Positions 15,384 through 23,390 of a DNA stretch of 64,000 bases are shown here, in pieces. Position 1 is the first letter of the stretch. Every line of letters begins with the position of its first letter. The notes under the pieces are model-generated. The model did not search any database. It saw only the letters and a program-made list of their open reading frames with translations, and was not told the DNA's origin. Source of the stretch: Jingyaoa shaoxingensis (GTDB lineage: Bacteria > Bacillota > Clostridia > Lachnospirales > Lachnospiraceae); contig NZ_JACRSZ010000001.1 of NCBI RefSeq assembly GCF_014385005.1, positions 186,001 through 250,000 of the forward strand. The letters are read 5' to 3'. The translations under genes were made by a program, and so were the position numbers.

Positions 15384-16391
15384 ATGAATACACGTTTTTT
15401 GAAAAAAAGTCTTCCTTTGTTTGCATCTGTCTGCACGCTTAGCCTGGTTTTGACCGGCTGCGGTTCCAAAGGCAGTGATGTGCAGCGTTATTCCTGGCCA
15501 CTCGCAACGGCCAGCCCGGAAGACACTGTTACACAGATCTTTGCAGAAAAATTTGCAGAAGAAGTAGCTGCACTCAGTGATGGCAAGATGAAAATTCAGG
15601 TCTATGCCAACTCTACTCTGGGCGGTGACCGTGACCTGCTGGAGACCTGCGCTGACGGCGATATTCCTTTTGTCGTGCAGAACACTGCACCGCAGGTTAC
15701 CTTTATGAATGATCTGGCTGTCTTCGACCTGCCATGTGTATTTGATACACTGGATCAATGCCGTGCCAAGATCGACGATCCGGAATTCATGAATCTGATC
15801 AGTGATGTCTATACAGAAGGCGGCTATCATCTCCTCGGTATGGCTGACCAGGGATTCCGTGTGATGAGTACGAATAAGCCTGTACAGTCCCTGGCTGATT
15901 TTAAGGGTCAGAAGATCCGTACTATGGAGAATCCTTACCATATGGCCTTCTGGAAGGCTCTGGGGGCCAATCCTACCCCTATGAGCTTCAGTGAGGTATA
16001 TATCGGTCTGCAGCAACATACCATCGATGCACAGGAAAATCCATATGAAGTCATTGTCTCCAACAACCTGTTTGAACAGCAGGATTATGTGGTGGAGACC
16101 AACCATCTTCCTCACCTGATTTCTCTGATTGTCAATGATGACTTCTTCCGGGATCTGCCGGAAGAAGAACAGGCAATTATGGCAGAAGCGGCCCAGAAAG
16201 CTACGGAATATGCCCGTGATCAGTCCGATGCACGTATTGCAGACCGTATTGCTACCATCGAGGATAGCGGTACCCAGGTGGTTACACTGTCTGAAGAACT
16301 CCACGATCAGATTCGTGACATATCCCAGCCAGTATATGAAACCATCCGGTCCAGTATTGCTGAATCCATCTACGATGCTTATCTGAATTAA
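15384..16391 (+). CDS. dctP: TRAP transporter substrate-binding lipoprotein (DctP family)
   Basis: 335 residues with a lipoprotein signal: the lipobox LTGC places the lipidated cysteine at 26. The DctP fold is recognised by KFAEEVAALSDGKMKIQVYA, then GQKIRTMENPYHMAFWKALG (with the Arg that usually clamps the substrate carboxylate), NPTPMSFSEVYIGLQ and QENPYEVI. It therefore probably binds a carboxylate. Last gene of dctQMP, followed by a strong terminator. The adjacent aroD and dehydrogenases suggest a hydroaromatic acid, but a C4-dicarboxylate or other acid is not excluded. Confidence 0.9.
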   Translation: MNTRFLKKSLPLFASVCTLSLVLTGCGSKGSDVQRYSWPLATASPEDTVTQIFAEKFAEEVAALSDGKMKIQVYANSTLGGDRDLLETCADGDIPFVVQNTAPQVTFMNDLAVFDLPCVFDTLDQCRAKIDDPEFMNLISDVYTEGGYHLLGMADQGFRVMSTNKPVQSLADFKGQKIRTMENPYHMAFWKALGANPTPMSFSEVYIGLQQHTIDAQENPYEVIVSNNLFEQQDYVVETNHLPHLISLIVNDDFFRDLPEEEQAIMAEAAQKATEYARDQSDARIADRIATIEDSGTQVVTLSEELHDQIRDISQPVYETIRSSIAESIYDAYLN

Positions 16392-16418
16392 CCAGGCAGT
16401 ATGATGTACTAATCAAAA

Positions 16419-16454
16419 GGGCAGTGATTTCATGATCACACGAAATCACTGCCC
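16419..16454. terminator. Bidirectional terminator between dctP and the aroK fusion
   Basis: A 13-bp perfect stem (GGGCAGTGATTTC with its complement), T-rich on both strands, placed between convergent genes. Confidence 0.85.
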
Positions 16455-16477
16455 CTTTATTTTTGTTTTCTTTTTTC

Positions 16478-17266
16478 CTAATTCTCAGAGTCCAGTGCCC
16501 GAAGCTTCTTCACCAGTTCTTCGCAGATTTCCAGTTCGCTCTTGTCGTCTGTCTCAATGACGATATCCGCAGCTGCCTGATACTTCTCGCGACGTTTTTC
16601 CATCAGATCTGCAATAAAAGGAACTGTCTTGTTTCCTTCCAAAAGAGGTCTGTCGTGATTGTCCTTTACACGATTCAGAATCGTCTCTGGTTTTGCGGTC
16701 AGAAGCACAACACGTCCATTCTTCTTCATCTCAACCACATTACGTTCACGCATTGGTACACCACCGCCGCAGGAGATTACCATGTTTTTCTTAGACTGCA
16801 TCTCAATCAGAAGATTGGTCTCCAGATCACGGAAATATTCTTCTCCATAGGTTTCAAAAATGTCAGAAATAGACATGCTCTGACGTTCTGCAATGATCTG
16901 ATCCATCTCAATGACTTCCATAGCGAATACGGTCTTCAGAAACTCTGAAATGGTGGACTTGCCTGCTCCCATAAATCCGATCAGTACAATATTGTAGTCA
17001 AACAGCTTACGTGCCTGAATACGCTTACTGTTTCTGGTAATCTCTTCAAATACCGCTGCCACTTCATTCTTGTGACGGCGTCCTTCCATTCTGCCTTCCA
17101 GCCACTTCTTCTGCTTTGCTTCCTGCTCCGGCTGAAGGATCGGAAGATCATGTTCCTCTTTATATGCCATGATATCTTCCACAATACGGTTTCTCATAAG
17201 CAGTGCATCGAGAAGAATCTCATCACACTGACCAAGGCTTTCTCTGAATACTTCCAACTGGTTCAT
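16478..17266 (-). CDS. aroK: Chorismate mutase-shikimate kinase fusion
   Basis: 262 residues in two parts. Residues 1-88 form an all-helical AroQ-type chorismate mutase-like domain (LLDALLMRNRIVEDIMAYK with its helix-1 Arg, followed by the usual second and third helices). Residues 92-262 are shikimate kinase: P-loop GFMGAGKST (97-105), Asp122 (EMDQII), FRDLE with Arg146, and CGGGVPMRERN. The kinase makes shikimate 3-phosphate for aromatic synthesis; the mutase domain would make prephenate, two steps beyond the kinase product. It is convergent with dctP and has its own promoter, so it is not part of the catabolic operon, but it competes for the same shikimate pool. Confidence 0.9.
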   Translation of the reverse strand: MNQLEVFRESLGQCDEILLDALLMRNRIVEDIMAYKEEHDLPILQPEQEAKQKKWLEGRMEGRRHKNEVAAVFEEITRNSKRIQARKLFDYNIVLIGFMGAGKSTISEFLKTVFAMEVIEMDQIIAERQSMSISDIFETYGEEYFRDLETNLLIEMQSKKNMVISCGGGVPMRERNVVEMKKNGRVVLLTAKPETILNRVKDNHDRPLLEGNKTVPFIADLMEKRREKYQAAADIVIETDDKSELEICEELVKKLRALDSEN

Positions 17267-17300
17267 AATACAATCTCTCCTGCTCTTTGTTTAAAATCGC

Positions 17301-17326
17301 TGCTGTTCACTTCGTGTCCGGCAACG
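17301..17326. repeat. Fragment of palindromic repeat family A
   Basis: TGCTGTTCACTTCGTGTCCG and the following GCAACG match the left end of the 1609-1750 element at about 22 of 26 positions. It lies in the leader of the aroK fusion gene. Confidence 0.5.
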
Positions 17327-17340
17327 TAAAATCTTCGTAT

Positions 17341-17369
17341 AGTATAACAGACTTCCGTCACTTTAGCAA
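17341..17369 (-). promoter_or_regulatory. Promoter of the aroK fusion gene
   Basis: Minus strand TTGCTA, 17-base spacer, TATACT, about 75 bases before the start at 17266. Confidence 0.7.
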
Positions 17370-17393
17370 TATGAAGTGCTAAAATATCAAAAA

Positions 17394-17420
17394 ACCGCCA
17401 GTACAATATGTACCGGCGGT
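17394..17420 (-). terminator. Terminator of the SH3 protein gene
   Basis: ACCGCCGGTACA/GTAC-GGCGGT stem with a 4-base loop followed by TTTTTT on the minus strand. Confidence 0.85.
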
Positions 17421-17434
17421 GGATCTGCCACTCT

Positions 17435-18127
17435 TTATTTTTTCTTCAGGCATACATTGGAAACATATCCTTTGTAAGTTCTGCCATTGGATGCCTTATA
17501 AGAACAATAATACCATTTTCCATTGGATAGATTGGTTACGTTTACTGTCTTTCCCTTTGGTACAACAATCACAGAAGAGGAAGACATGCTTGGACTGCGA
17601 TGCATATATACGGAATCCGTTGTCTTATAAGCGCCTTTCTTAGCGCCTTCTCTTCTCAGATAACTCTGATGTGTGTATCCACGGTAAACTTTGCCGTTCG
17701 GTGCAAAGTATACAGTCTTATACCATGCCCCTGTATAAGTATTCACAATAATTGCTTTTCCACCCTTCGGAATTGTCTTCACAACTGGTGTATTTGTACT
17801 GGTTCCTCTGCGGATATTCAGACTCGCAGATGTGATATAAGTTTTAGCATACTGCAGATATTTCTTGTAAATATAGCCTCTGAACTTCTGCTGGTTGTTA
17901 TTCTGATATTCTACCTTATACCAGTTTTTTCCAGACTTGCCGAGGTACTTTACAACTGCTTCCTTCGGAAGCTCTAAGACTCTTGCAGTATTGGTACTGG
18001 CACCTCTTCTTAAATTCACTGTTGTTGTTGTCACATAAATTCTGGCTGCAGAACTGGTAACCGGAACTGCCAGTGCGAAGACAAACATTAACAGCATGGT
18101 AATTACAAGACTTCTTGCTTTTTTCAT
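17435..18127 (-). CDS. Secreted protein with three bacterial SH3 domains
   Basis: 230 residues: signal peptide about 1-27 (hydrophobic core then SSAAR), then three SH3b repeats, each opening with a short strand and an RR/HR pair (TVNLRRGASTN, SLNIRRGTSTN, VYMHRSPSMSS) and closing with a W-K/Y-G-Y pattern. No enzymatic domain is attached. SH3b modules bind peptidoglycan peptides, so the protein probably decorates or regulates the cell wall; partner unknown. GGGAGG precedes the ATG. The promoter at 18175-18203 and the terminator at 17394 make it monocistronic. Confidence 0.85.
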   Translation of the reverse strand: MKKARSLVITMLLMFVFALAVPVTSSAARIYVTTTTVNLRRGASTNTARVLELPKEAVVKYLGKSGKNWYKVEYQNNNQQKFRGYIYKKYLQYAKTYITSASLNIRRGTSTNTPVVKTIPKGGKAIIVNTYTGAWYKTVYFAPNGKVYRGYTHQSYLRREGAKKGAYKTTDSVYMHRSPSMSSSSVIVVPKGKTVNVTNLSNGKWYYCSYKASNGRTYKGYVSNVCLKKK

Positions 18128-18174
18128 GAATGTATCCTCCCGTCATTCTTTCCTTTTTGCTAAAAGTTACCTTA

Positions 18175-18203
18175 ATTATATGATACCAGCCTTCAAAGGT
18201 CAA
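18175..18203 (-). promoter_or_regulatory. Promoter of the SH3 protein gene
   Basis: TTGACC, 17-base spacer, TATAAT on the minus strand. The -35 lies inside the 17-bp direct repeat at 18187-18203. Confidence 0.75.
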
Positions 18204-18271
18204 TATGCAGTTTATGCTTGCATGATACTGTATTTGATCTTGGAAGGTGCCAGACAGCCTTCAAAGGTCAA
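18187..18271. repeat. 17-bp direct repeat pair
   Basis: CAGCCTTCAAAGGTCAA occurs at 18187-18203 and 18255-18271. The first overlaps the -35 of the SH3 gene; the second overlaps the stop codon of the ABC ATPase gene. Likely a small local duplication. Confidence 0.6.
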
Positions 18272-19026
18272 CTGGCGGATTCTATTAATTTTTTCGTATA
18301 TTCATTCTGCGGATGAAGGATCACTTTATCTGTTGTTCCTTCTTCCACATTTTTCCCATCATATAATACCAGTACTCTATCACAGAATTCCTGTACCAGT
18401 GCCAGATTATGACAGATAAAGATGAACGACAATCCCCGTTTCTCTTTTAATTCCTGCAGCAATTCCATTATTTGTTTCTGAATCGTCACATCCAGTGCAC
18501 TTGTTGCTTCATCGCAGATCAGTATCTTGGGTTCTACAATTAATGCTCTGGCTATGGCAGCTCTCTGGCACTGTCCGCCACTGACTTCATGGGGATACCT
18601 GTCAGCAAATTCACTGCTCAGTCCACATTGCTCCAGTGTCTGCTTCACTCTTTCATCCACTTCCGTTTTCTTCATTCCACGATTGCGCAGACTTTCACAA
18701 ATGCCATACCCAAGTGTTTTCCGAGGATCAAATGAACTCATCGGGTCCTGAAACACCATCTGTATTGTTCCATATATTTCTCTCAGTTCTCTTCTCTTTA
18801 ACGATGTAATGTCTTTTTCTTCCACTCTCAATGTACCGGAAGAAATATCTGTCAGTCTGGTCAGCATTTTTGCCAGCGTACTTTTCCCGGAACCTGATTC
18901 TCCTACAATACCAAGAGTCTCCCCTGATTCCAATTGAAAACTGACATCATCCACGGCTTTCAGCGGCTCACTTCCCCTTCTGGTAAATATTTTCGTCAAG
19001 TGTTCTGCTTCTAAAATGATACTCAT
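18268..19026 (-). CDS. Nickel/oligopeptide ABC transporter ATP-binding protein (second ATPase)
   Basis: 252 residues, NikE/DppF type. Walker A GESGSGKST, Q-loop MVFQDPMSSFDPRKTLG, signature EVSGGQCQRAAIARAL, Walker B ILICDEATSALDV and the switch His (FICHNL). It lacks the long C-terminal peptide-transporter extension. Its ATG overlaps the stop of the preceding ATPase as ATGA. Last gene of the five-gene importer 23231-18268. The signature has Cys-Gln where Gln-Arg is usual, which is common in NikE relatives. Confidence 0.88.
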   Translation of the reverse strand: MSIILEAEHLTKIFTRRGSEPLKAVDDVSFQLESGETLGIVGESGSGKSTLAKMLTRLTDISSGTLRVEEKDITSLKRRELREIYGTIQMVFQDPMSSFDPRKTLGYGICESLRNRGMKKTEVDERVKQTLEQCGLSSEFADRYPHEVSGGQCQRAAIARALIVEPKILICDEATSALDVTIQKQIMELLQELKEKRGLSFIFICHNLALVQEFCDRVLVLYDGKNVEEGTTDKVILHPQNEYTKKLIESAS

Positions 19027-19817
19027 AAATGATCTGACCTCCGTAATACCGGAACTGCTGACAACAGCCTCTGTGTATAAGCATCCTGTGGATGATTTAA
19101 CACATCTTCTGCCCTGCCGTATTCCACTTTTCTCCCATCTTTTAACACCAGCACCTTATCTGCCATTGCTCTTACCACTCCGATATCATGGGTAACGATC
19201 ATGATCGCTGTTCCGAATAATTCTCTTAAATGCTTCATCTCTGAGAGTACCTGCTTCTGTACAGATACATCCAGTGCACTGGTCGGCTCATCTGCTAATA
19301 AAATTGGTGGATTCATAAGCATCGCAATTGCTATTCCTGCCCGCTGATTCATTCCTCCGGACAATTCAAAGGGATAGCTGTCCCATACCCGTTTTCCATC
19401 CTTAAAATTCATCTTTTCAAACAAATCCAGTGCATGCTCTTTCGCCTCTGCACGTGTCACTTTTTTATGGGCACGCATACTTTCATAAATCTGTTCACCA
19501 ATCGTCCGTATCGGACACAGGGAAGCACCTGCGTCCTGGAAAATCATTCCAATCTGTGCTCCCCTGATTTTTCTTTTTTCTTTTTCTGAAATATCCAGTA
19601 TATTCTGTTCCCTGTAAAAGATATCTCCTCTGGTTACCATTCCGGTTGTTCCTAAAAGCCCCATTGCCGCTTTCATCAGAGTACTTTTTCCACTTCCGGA
19701 TTCTCCGACCAGTCCCAGTATTTCTCCGTTTTTCAGAGAAAAACTTATGTCTGTCACCACTGGTTTCCCATTGAAAGAAATCTCCACAGAATCATATCTC
19801 AGTATTGTTTCCTGCAC
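19023..19817 (-). CDS. Nickel/oligopeptide ABC transporter ATP-binding protein (first ATPase)
   Basis: 264 residues, NikD/DppD type: Walker A GESGSGKST, Q-loop MIFQDAGASLCPIRTIGEQ, signature ELSGGMNQRAGIAIAM, Walker [14 protein letters not shown] and MIVTHDIG. I chose GTG at 19817 (reading VQETILRYDSVEI) because AAGGAG lies 9 bases upstream; a TTG at 19856 would overlap the binding-protein gene by 14 bp without a ribosome site. It pairs with the following ATPase as a heterodimer. Confidence 0.87.
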   Translation of the reverse strand: MQETILRYDSVEISFNGKPVVTDISFSLKNGEILGLVGESGSGKSTLMKAAMGLLGTTGMVTRGDIFYREQNILDISEKEKRKIRGAQIGMIFQDAGASLCPIRTIGEQIYESMRAHKKVTRAEAKEHALDLFEKMNFKDGKRVWDSYPFELSGGMNQRAGIAIAMLMNPPILLADEPTSALDVSVQKQVLSEMKHLRELFGTAIMIVTHDIGVVRAMADKVLVLKDGRKVEYGRAEDVLNHPQDAYTQRLLSAVPVLRRSDHL

Positions 19818-19842
19818 TTTTGCTAACTCCTTCGCCGGTTTT

Positions 19843-21381
19843 TTAATTGATATCAAGATCCGCTGTCAGTTCATAATAATCGCAAGGATGTGCAACAAGA
19901 CCGGTTACATTAGACTGCATGATCATACTCATTTTCAAATGAGAACAGAATACATAGGCATGGTCATCTAATACTGTCTGCTGCATCTGGATACCAAGTT
20001 CACTTCTTTTTTCTGTATCAAATTCTTTCTCTATCTGCGCTGCCAGTTCTTCCAGTTTATCACTGTGATAATGACCATTATTGGATACAGAAGAATCCAG
20101 TGCACAGGAGGTAAAGAAATACTGCGGATCACCGGTAGGCGCTGTCACCATGGCACTTGCATAGACATCCCATAAAGTCGGATCCTTACGGATCGTATTA
20201 TTATCAGATGTGCAGTTTACCTGAACATCCATACCAATTTCTTTTAATGTTGCCTGTGCAGATTCTGCTAATAACGGAAGTTCCTGACGGCTTGGATAAG
20301 TCAGCCAGCGTATTACCAGATCCTGTCCGTCTTTTTCACGAATTCCATCACCATCTGAATCTACCCAGCCCGCTTCTTCCAACACTTGTTTGGCACCTTC
20401 CGGATTATAACTTTCAGTAGTCAGATTCTGTCCACCAAAGCTGAACGTATCCGGAAATGCGCCCTCTGCAGGATAACCATATCCATTTAAAAGTACGGAT
20501 ACAAAACTTTCTTTGTCGATTCCCATTGCAATGGCTTCTCTTACCGCCGGATCAGAAGTTACCGGACTTTCAAAGTTCATCCATGCATAAAATGCACGGC
20601 TGGTTGGAGTACTGGTGAATGTAAAATCATCATTTTCAAAAAGAGGATAACTTGCATAAGCCATTCCATAAGCTGCATTCACTTCTCCGGCCTGAAGTGC
20701 AAAGGCCAGTGTATCACCATCAGAAATCGTACGCACTGTGATTTCATCAATATTGACATTTCCATTCCAGTAGTTTTCATTTTTTACAAGATCCAGATGA
20801 TCGTCTGCTACCAGATCTGTTGCCACATATGGTCCGGTTCCGATCACAATGCCATTATCTGTGATTCCTGCTTCTGCATCAATAATACACCCATACGGAT
20901 CACACAGATAATTTATCAACGCTGGTTTTGGTTCTGTTGTCTTTATTGTAACCGTATTACCATCTGCTTCAATAGAATCAATACATAAATCTCCTGCTGC
21001 ACGTTCATGATTTGCCACCAGAGATTCCAGACTTTCCTTTACTGCCTCACCATCACATACGCGGCCATTTGAAAATACCACTCCATCATTTAGCGTAATC
21101 TTCCAGGTCAGTTCATCTACATTTTCAAATTCTTTCGCAATCCATGGTTCAATTTCCATATCATCAGAATACTTAAACAACGTTTCACCGATTCCATAAC
21201 GAATACAAGCCCAGCCTGCATAGGTATTCTGCGGGTTCACATCTGCCTCTTCATTTTCTGCATTAAATGTAGTGTCTCCGAATACAAATGTCTTTTTTTC
21301 ATCTGCTGATGCAGAGATCACTGACAAGCTTACTGTCAGCCCCAGCATCAGGGTCATCGCAATTCCTCTCTTTGTTCTCAT
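19843..21381 (-). CDS. Family 5 extracellular solute-binding protein, NikA/CntA-like
   Basis: 512 residues; signal peptide about 1-26 (ends SASA) without a lipobox cysteine. The mature start YGIGETLFKYSDDMEIEPW and LTWKITLNDGVVFSNGR follow the pattern of nickel or metallophore binders (NikA, CntA) more than of di-/oligopeptide binders, and RAFYAWMNFESP with DPAVREAIAMGIDKE is the usual family 5 core. Ligand is a guess: nickel, nickel-chelate, or small peptide. The next gene, a GTG-start ATPase, lies 25 bp away. Confidence 0.82.
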   Translation of the reverse strand: MRTKRGIAMTLMLGLTVSLSVISASADEKKTFVFGDTTFNAENEEADVNPQNTYAGWACIRYGIGETLFKYSDDMEIEPWIAKEFENVDELTWKITLNDGVVFSNGRVCDGEAVKESLESLVANHERAAGDLCIDSIEADGNTVTIKTTEPKPALINYLCDPYGCIIDAEAGITDNGIVIGTGPYVATDLVADDHLDLVKNENYWNGNVNIDEITVRTISDGDTLAFALQAGEVNAAYGMAYASYPLFENDDFTFTSTPTSRAFYAWMNFESPVTSDPAVREAIAMGIDKESFVSVLLNGYGYPAEGAFPDTFSFGGQNLTTESYNPEGAKQVLEEAGWVDSDGDGIREKDGQDLVIRWLTYPSRQELPLLAESAQATLKEIGMDVQVNCTSDNNTIRKDPTLWDVYASAMVTAPTGDPQYFFTSCALDSSVSNNGHYHSDKLEELAAQIEKEFDTEKRSELGIQMQQTVLDDHAYVFCSHLKMSMIMQSNVTGLVAHPCDYYELTADLDIN

Positions 21382-21414
21382 GTATTCTCCTCCTCGTATA
21401 ATAATTTATAGATA

Positions 21415-22287
21415 TCATCTTCTGGCGCTGCGGTTGTTTTTCGGATCCAGATAATCTCTCACCGTATCACCAAGAAGATTAAAAATAACTACCGATATAA
21501 AAATAGCAATTCCAGGTGAAAGTACCACCCATGGGTAAGTCTGAAGCATACTCCTTCCGGTACTCATCATGCTTCCCCATTCCGCCATTGGGATTTGTGC
21601 TCCAAGTCCAAGAAAAGACAGACCTGCCAGTTCCATCATCATGGTTCCTATATCAAGCATAGCTGTCACCAACACCGGTCCCAGCATATTTGGCAGCACG
21701 TGACGCCAGATAATTTGCCCGGATGTATCGCCTGCCAGAATCGCCGCATGGATATATGGTGCATTTTTCAGTGCCAAAGTCTGCCCTCTGGCTATCCGTG
21801 AATATTTAGGCCAGCTTATGGCTGCCAGGGCAATAACTGCATTCTGAATACCGCCTCCCAGCACAGCTGCAATTGCCATCGCAAATACCAGTCCTGGAAA
21901 TGCAAGGCAAATATCCGATACCCTCATCATCAGAGAATCCAAAATTCCACCATAGTAACCGCAAAATACGCCCACTGCTGTACCAAAAACGGAAATGACC
22001 GCAACCAGAATAAATGTGGAAAATATACTGGCTCTTGCACCACTGATTACTCTTGAAAGCATATCTCTTCCATAAGTATCCGTTCCACACGGATGCAGTA
22101 CACTGGGTGCCTGCATGGCGCTGGACAAATCCTGGGCATATGGATCATAGGGACAAAGTTTGTCTGAAAAAACAGCAGCAAATATCAACGCTGCTGCAAG
22201 TATCAGGAAAAATATCAGTTTCTGTTTTATGTAATTTTTCTTAATTTTTTGAACACGAACGGTTACTTTATTTTTTTCATTTTCCAT
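21415..22287 (-). CDS. Nickel/oligopeptide ABC permease (NikC/DppC type)
   Basis: 290 residues, six membrane segments; N-terminal CPYDPYAQDLSSAMQAPS then HPCGTDTYGRDMLSRVISGA, typical of DppC/NikC, and the EAA-like loop region near IHAAILAGDTSGQIIWRHVLP. ATG at 22287 (MENEKNKVTVR) overlaps the last base of the upstream permease stop (TAATG); the longer open frame is an artefact over the neighbour gene. GAGGAAG precedes the ATG. Confidence 0.9.
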   Translation of the reverse strand: MENEKNKVTVRVQKIKKNYIKQKLIFFLILAAALIFAAVFSDKLCPYDPYAQDLSSAMQAPSVLHPCGTDTYGRDMLSRVISGARASIFSTFILVAVISVFGTAVGVFCGYYGGILDSLMMRVSDICLAFPGLVFAMAIAAVLGGGIQNAVIALAAISWPKYSRIARGQTLALKNAPYIHAAILAGDTSGQIIWRHVLPNMLGPVLVTAMLDIGTMMMELAGLSFLGLGAQIPMAEWGSMMSTGRSMLQTYPWVVLSPGIAIFISVVIFNLLGDTVRDYLDPKNNRSARR

Positions 22288-23231
22288 TATGCTTCCTCTC
22301 TTCCCAATCGAATTCTTGGATCCAGGAAACGATAAGATACATCTGTAATCAGATTTACAACAACATAGATAATGGCCATCCACATCACATATGCCTGAAT
22401 AATTGGATAATCTCGCATTGAGATTGCATCTACTGCCATCTTTCCTACACCATCCCACATAAATATGGATTCTACAATCGCAGTTCCTCCAAGAAGACTT
22501 CCTACAGAGAGCATCAACAGTGTAATAATCGTAACCAATGATGCTTTCATAATACTCTTCCATAAAGTTACTGAAAACTTCACGCCCCTTGCTTTTGCTC
22601 CTGCCACGTAATCTTTATTCAGTTCATCCAATACCGTTGCCCTGACCTGGCGGAGGTACTTTGCCGACATAGCAATCGCAAGTGTAATGGCCGGCATTGC
22701 CACACTTTGTAAACTGACATCTTTGGCGATGACCGGAAACCATCTCATTTTAATTGCCAGAAAATACATAAGAATCAAAGATACAAAAAAATTTGGAAGG
22801 CTGTTTCCAATAAAACTGCAAAATCGTATCAAATAATCGATGATTGTATTTTGCTTTACTGCTGCCAGCACACCAAGTGGAATCGATATTATAAGCGTCA
22901 GCACAATCGACACAATTGTCAGCAGTAAGGTTGCCGGAAGCTTCGATATAAATGTGATAAACACCGGCTTCCCGGAAACATAACTGTTTCCCATATCTCC
23001 TCTTAGCAGCTTACCAAGCCATACAAAATACTGTGTCAGAAACGGCTTATCAAGCCCCAGCTGCTCTCTTGCAGCATCCATCACATCTTCCGAAACGACT
23101 GTCCCTGTATTTTCCATTTTCTGTGTAACTACGTCGCTTCCTGCAATTCGCATCATTCCATACGAAAGAAATGTAATGGCAAATAAAATCGGAATCAACT
23201 GTAACATTCTTTTTAAAATATAATGGTTCAT
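22287..23231 (-). CDS. Nickel/oligopeptide ABC permease (NikB/DppB type)
   Basis: 314 residues from ATG at 23231 (MNHYILKRMLQLIPILFAIT), the usual start of this family, with six membrane segments and the loop LDELNKDYVAGAKARGVKF before WKSIMKAS. An in-frame ATG at 23333 with a fair ribosome site would add 34 residues, but that stretch contains a TTGGAG-N17-TAATAT promoter and the upstream module shared with another operon, so I read it as non-coding. First gene of the five-gene importer. Confidence 0.82.
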   Translation of the reverse strand: MNHYILKRMLQLIPILFAITFLSYGMMRIAGSDVVTQKMENTGTVVSEDVMDAAREQLGLDKPFLTQYFVWLGKLLRGDMGNSYVSGKPVFITFISKLPATLLLTIVSIVLTLIISIPLGVLAAVKQNTIIDYLIRFCSFIGNSLPNFFVSLILMYFLAIKMRWFPVIAKDVSLQSVAMPAITLAIAMSAKYLRQVRATVLDELNKDYVAGAKARGVKFSVTLWKSIMKASLVTIITLLMLSVGSLLGGTAIVESIFMWDGVGKMAVDAISMRDYPIIQAYVMWMAIIYVVVNLITDVSYRFLDPRIRLGREEA

Positions 23232-23265
23232 CTGGTTTCGCACTTTCTGATTATTTTCTGTTGTA

Positions 23266-23365
23266 ATATTAACAAAATTCACTTTTTTCTCCAACCCACC
23301 CAGGGGGATATTGGTGGTATTCCTTTTTTTCATGTTTTATTCCTCATATGGAATATCTAATTCAA
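23266..23365 (-). promoter_or_regulatory. Promoter and shared upstream module of the first nickel/peptide operon
   Basis: On the minus strand: TATTCC and GGAATA half-sites, a further GGAAT half-site exactly 20 bases from the nearer of these, ATATCCCCC with a G-rich right arm, then -35 TTGGAG (23289-23294), 17-base spacer and -10 TAATAT (23266-23271). The same elements at nearly the same distances precede the second importer (30076-30165). Probably an activator or repressor region. Confidence 0.65.
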
Positions 23366-23390
23366 ATCGAACGTCCGTGAGACTTGGCGC

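Noticed and set aside
15336..16304. 322-codon open frame opposite dctP
   Set aside because: It lies antisense to a well-supported lipoprotein gene, has no recognisable domain and no ribosome site.
5622..16391. Protocatechuate-forming quinate pathway
   Set aside because: No dehydroshikimate dehydratase and no ring-cleavage gene is present in the island.
23232..23333. N-terminal extension of the first NikB/DppB-type permease from an ATG at 23333
   Set aside because: The stretch contains a TTGGAG-N17-TAATAT promoter and part of the module shared with the second operon; homologues begin at the internal ATG.
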